NCBI GenBank assembly: GCA_964649845.1 | Contig: CAZYSS010000031.1 | Span: 1 to 20,880 of the forward strand | Direction of reading: 5' to 3' | Source: RGIG3102 sp964649845 | Lineage (GTDB): Bacteria; Bacillota; Clostridia; Oscillospirales; Ruminococcaceae | DNA: 20,880 nt | Shown here: one piece after another, positions 20,554 through 20,880 of the stretch | Numbering within the stretch: the first letter of the stretch is position 1 | How the letters are laid out: each line of letters opens with the position of its first letter | Made by a program: the position numbers and the translations under genes | The notes under the pieces: generated by a model | The model's input: the letters and a program-made list of their open reading frames with translations, nothing else | Told to the model about the DNA's origin: nothing | Databases searched by the model: none

Positions 20554-20880
20554 ATGAAAATCTTAGTTATTAACTGTGGTTCCAGTTCACTGAAATATCA
20601 GCTGATTGATATGACAGATGAAAGCGTTATCTGTAAAGGTAACTGTGAAAGAATTGGCATCGACGGTTCATTCATCACACATAAAGCAAACGGCGGCGAA
20701 TGGAAAGTAGAAGTTGACTTCCCAACACATAAAGAAGCATTCAACAAAGTTGTTGAAATGATGACAGTTGGCGAAGGCAAAGTTATCGAAAGCAAATCCG
20801 AAATCGACGCTATCGGTCACCGTATCGTTCAGGGCGCTGAAAAATTCAGCGAACCATGTCTTGTTACAGACGAAGTTATC
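20554..20880 (+). CDS. ackA: Acetate kinase, N-terminal part (cut by window end)
   Basis: The first 109 codons of acetate kinase, which turns acetyl phosphate and ADP into acetate and ATP in fermentation. The start MKILVINCGSSSLKYQL is the phosphate-binding PHOSPHATE-1 motif of the acetokinase/ASKHA fold. A second conserved stretch is AIGHRIVQGAEKFSEP, which carries a substrate-binding Arg and the usual HRxVxGG-like site (here HRIVQGA). GGAGGA (20541-20546) is a strong ribosome site. Codons are strongly biased, as expected for a highly expressed gene. No pta gene is seen within the window; whatever follows lies outside it. Confidence 0.96.
   Translation, partial: MKILVINCGSSSLKYQLIDMTDESVICKGNCERIGIDGSFITHKANGGEWKVEVDFPTHKEAFNKVVEMMTVGEGKVIESKSEIDAIGHRIVQGAEKFSEPCLVTDEVI

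Overview
The window looks like chromosomal DNA from a low-GC Gram-positive bacterium, most likely class Clostridia. Grounds: strong GGAGG-type ribosome binding sites, TTGACA/TATAAT promoters, tRNAs with encoded CCA, a TmcAL (YlbM) gene, a two-gene replacement of purH (separate AICAR transformylase plus PurO-type IMP cyclohydrolase), and an acetate kinase gene. No species can be named from the sequence alone.

Layout. (1) 1-160: the 3' part of tRNA-Asn and two terminators. (2) 174-6144: an unusual locus. An OmpR-type response regulator and its sensor kinase are surrounded by four full-length paralogous membrane-anchored proteins and a 60-residue stub with a related N-terminus. The full-length proteins share an N-terminal anchor with E29, W32, N40 and L42 at identical positions, and their outer regions look PepSY-like. 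They fall into two types in the order A, [regulator-kinase], B, A, B, stub. Each of the three transcription units begins with a related promoter (AATATCT, 6 nt, TATRCT) preceded by ACAACTT repeats spaced 10-11 bp, as expected for operators of the local regulator. This is the best candidate for an undescribed system: a two-component system with its own autoregulated family of extracytoplasmic accessory proteins. (3) 6151-6606: a small membrane protein behind short direct repeats. (4) 6628-9555: purine synthesis, with purC on the minus strand and purO-AICAR transformylase on the plus strand. The purO leader can fold in two mutually exclusive ways. (5) 9749-15788: a probable seven-gene housekeeping operon: HAD phosphatase, lysophospholipase-like hydrolase, YbaK deacylase, ABC-F ATPase, aminotransferase, NUDIX hydrolase and a UPF0145 protein. 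(6) 15796-17486: a Cys/His-tailed membrane protein, then a divergent pair of DtxR-like genes. One has the iron-type ligands, the other has lost them, and two related palindromes lie between the two genes. (7) 17503-17768: tRNA-Pro(CGG) with a second copy of its 5' end 145 bp away, flanking a GC-rich insert. (8) 17885-20880: a small membrane protein, a YegP-like DUF1508 protein, a GtrA-family protein, tmcAL (minus strand) and the start of ackA, the last two from overlapping divergent promoters.

How it fits together. The purine genes supply successive late steps to IMP. The long operon mixes quality control (nucleotide clean-up, mischarged tRNA clearing, ribosome rescue) with lipid and amino acid turnover. 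The two-component locus is self-contained: the kinase would sense an envelope signal, the regulator would drive its own operon and the accessory genes, and the accessory proteins would act outside the membrane, possibly on the kinase. That last step is inference. No CRISPR array, transposase, phage gene or rRNA was seen.
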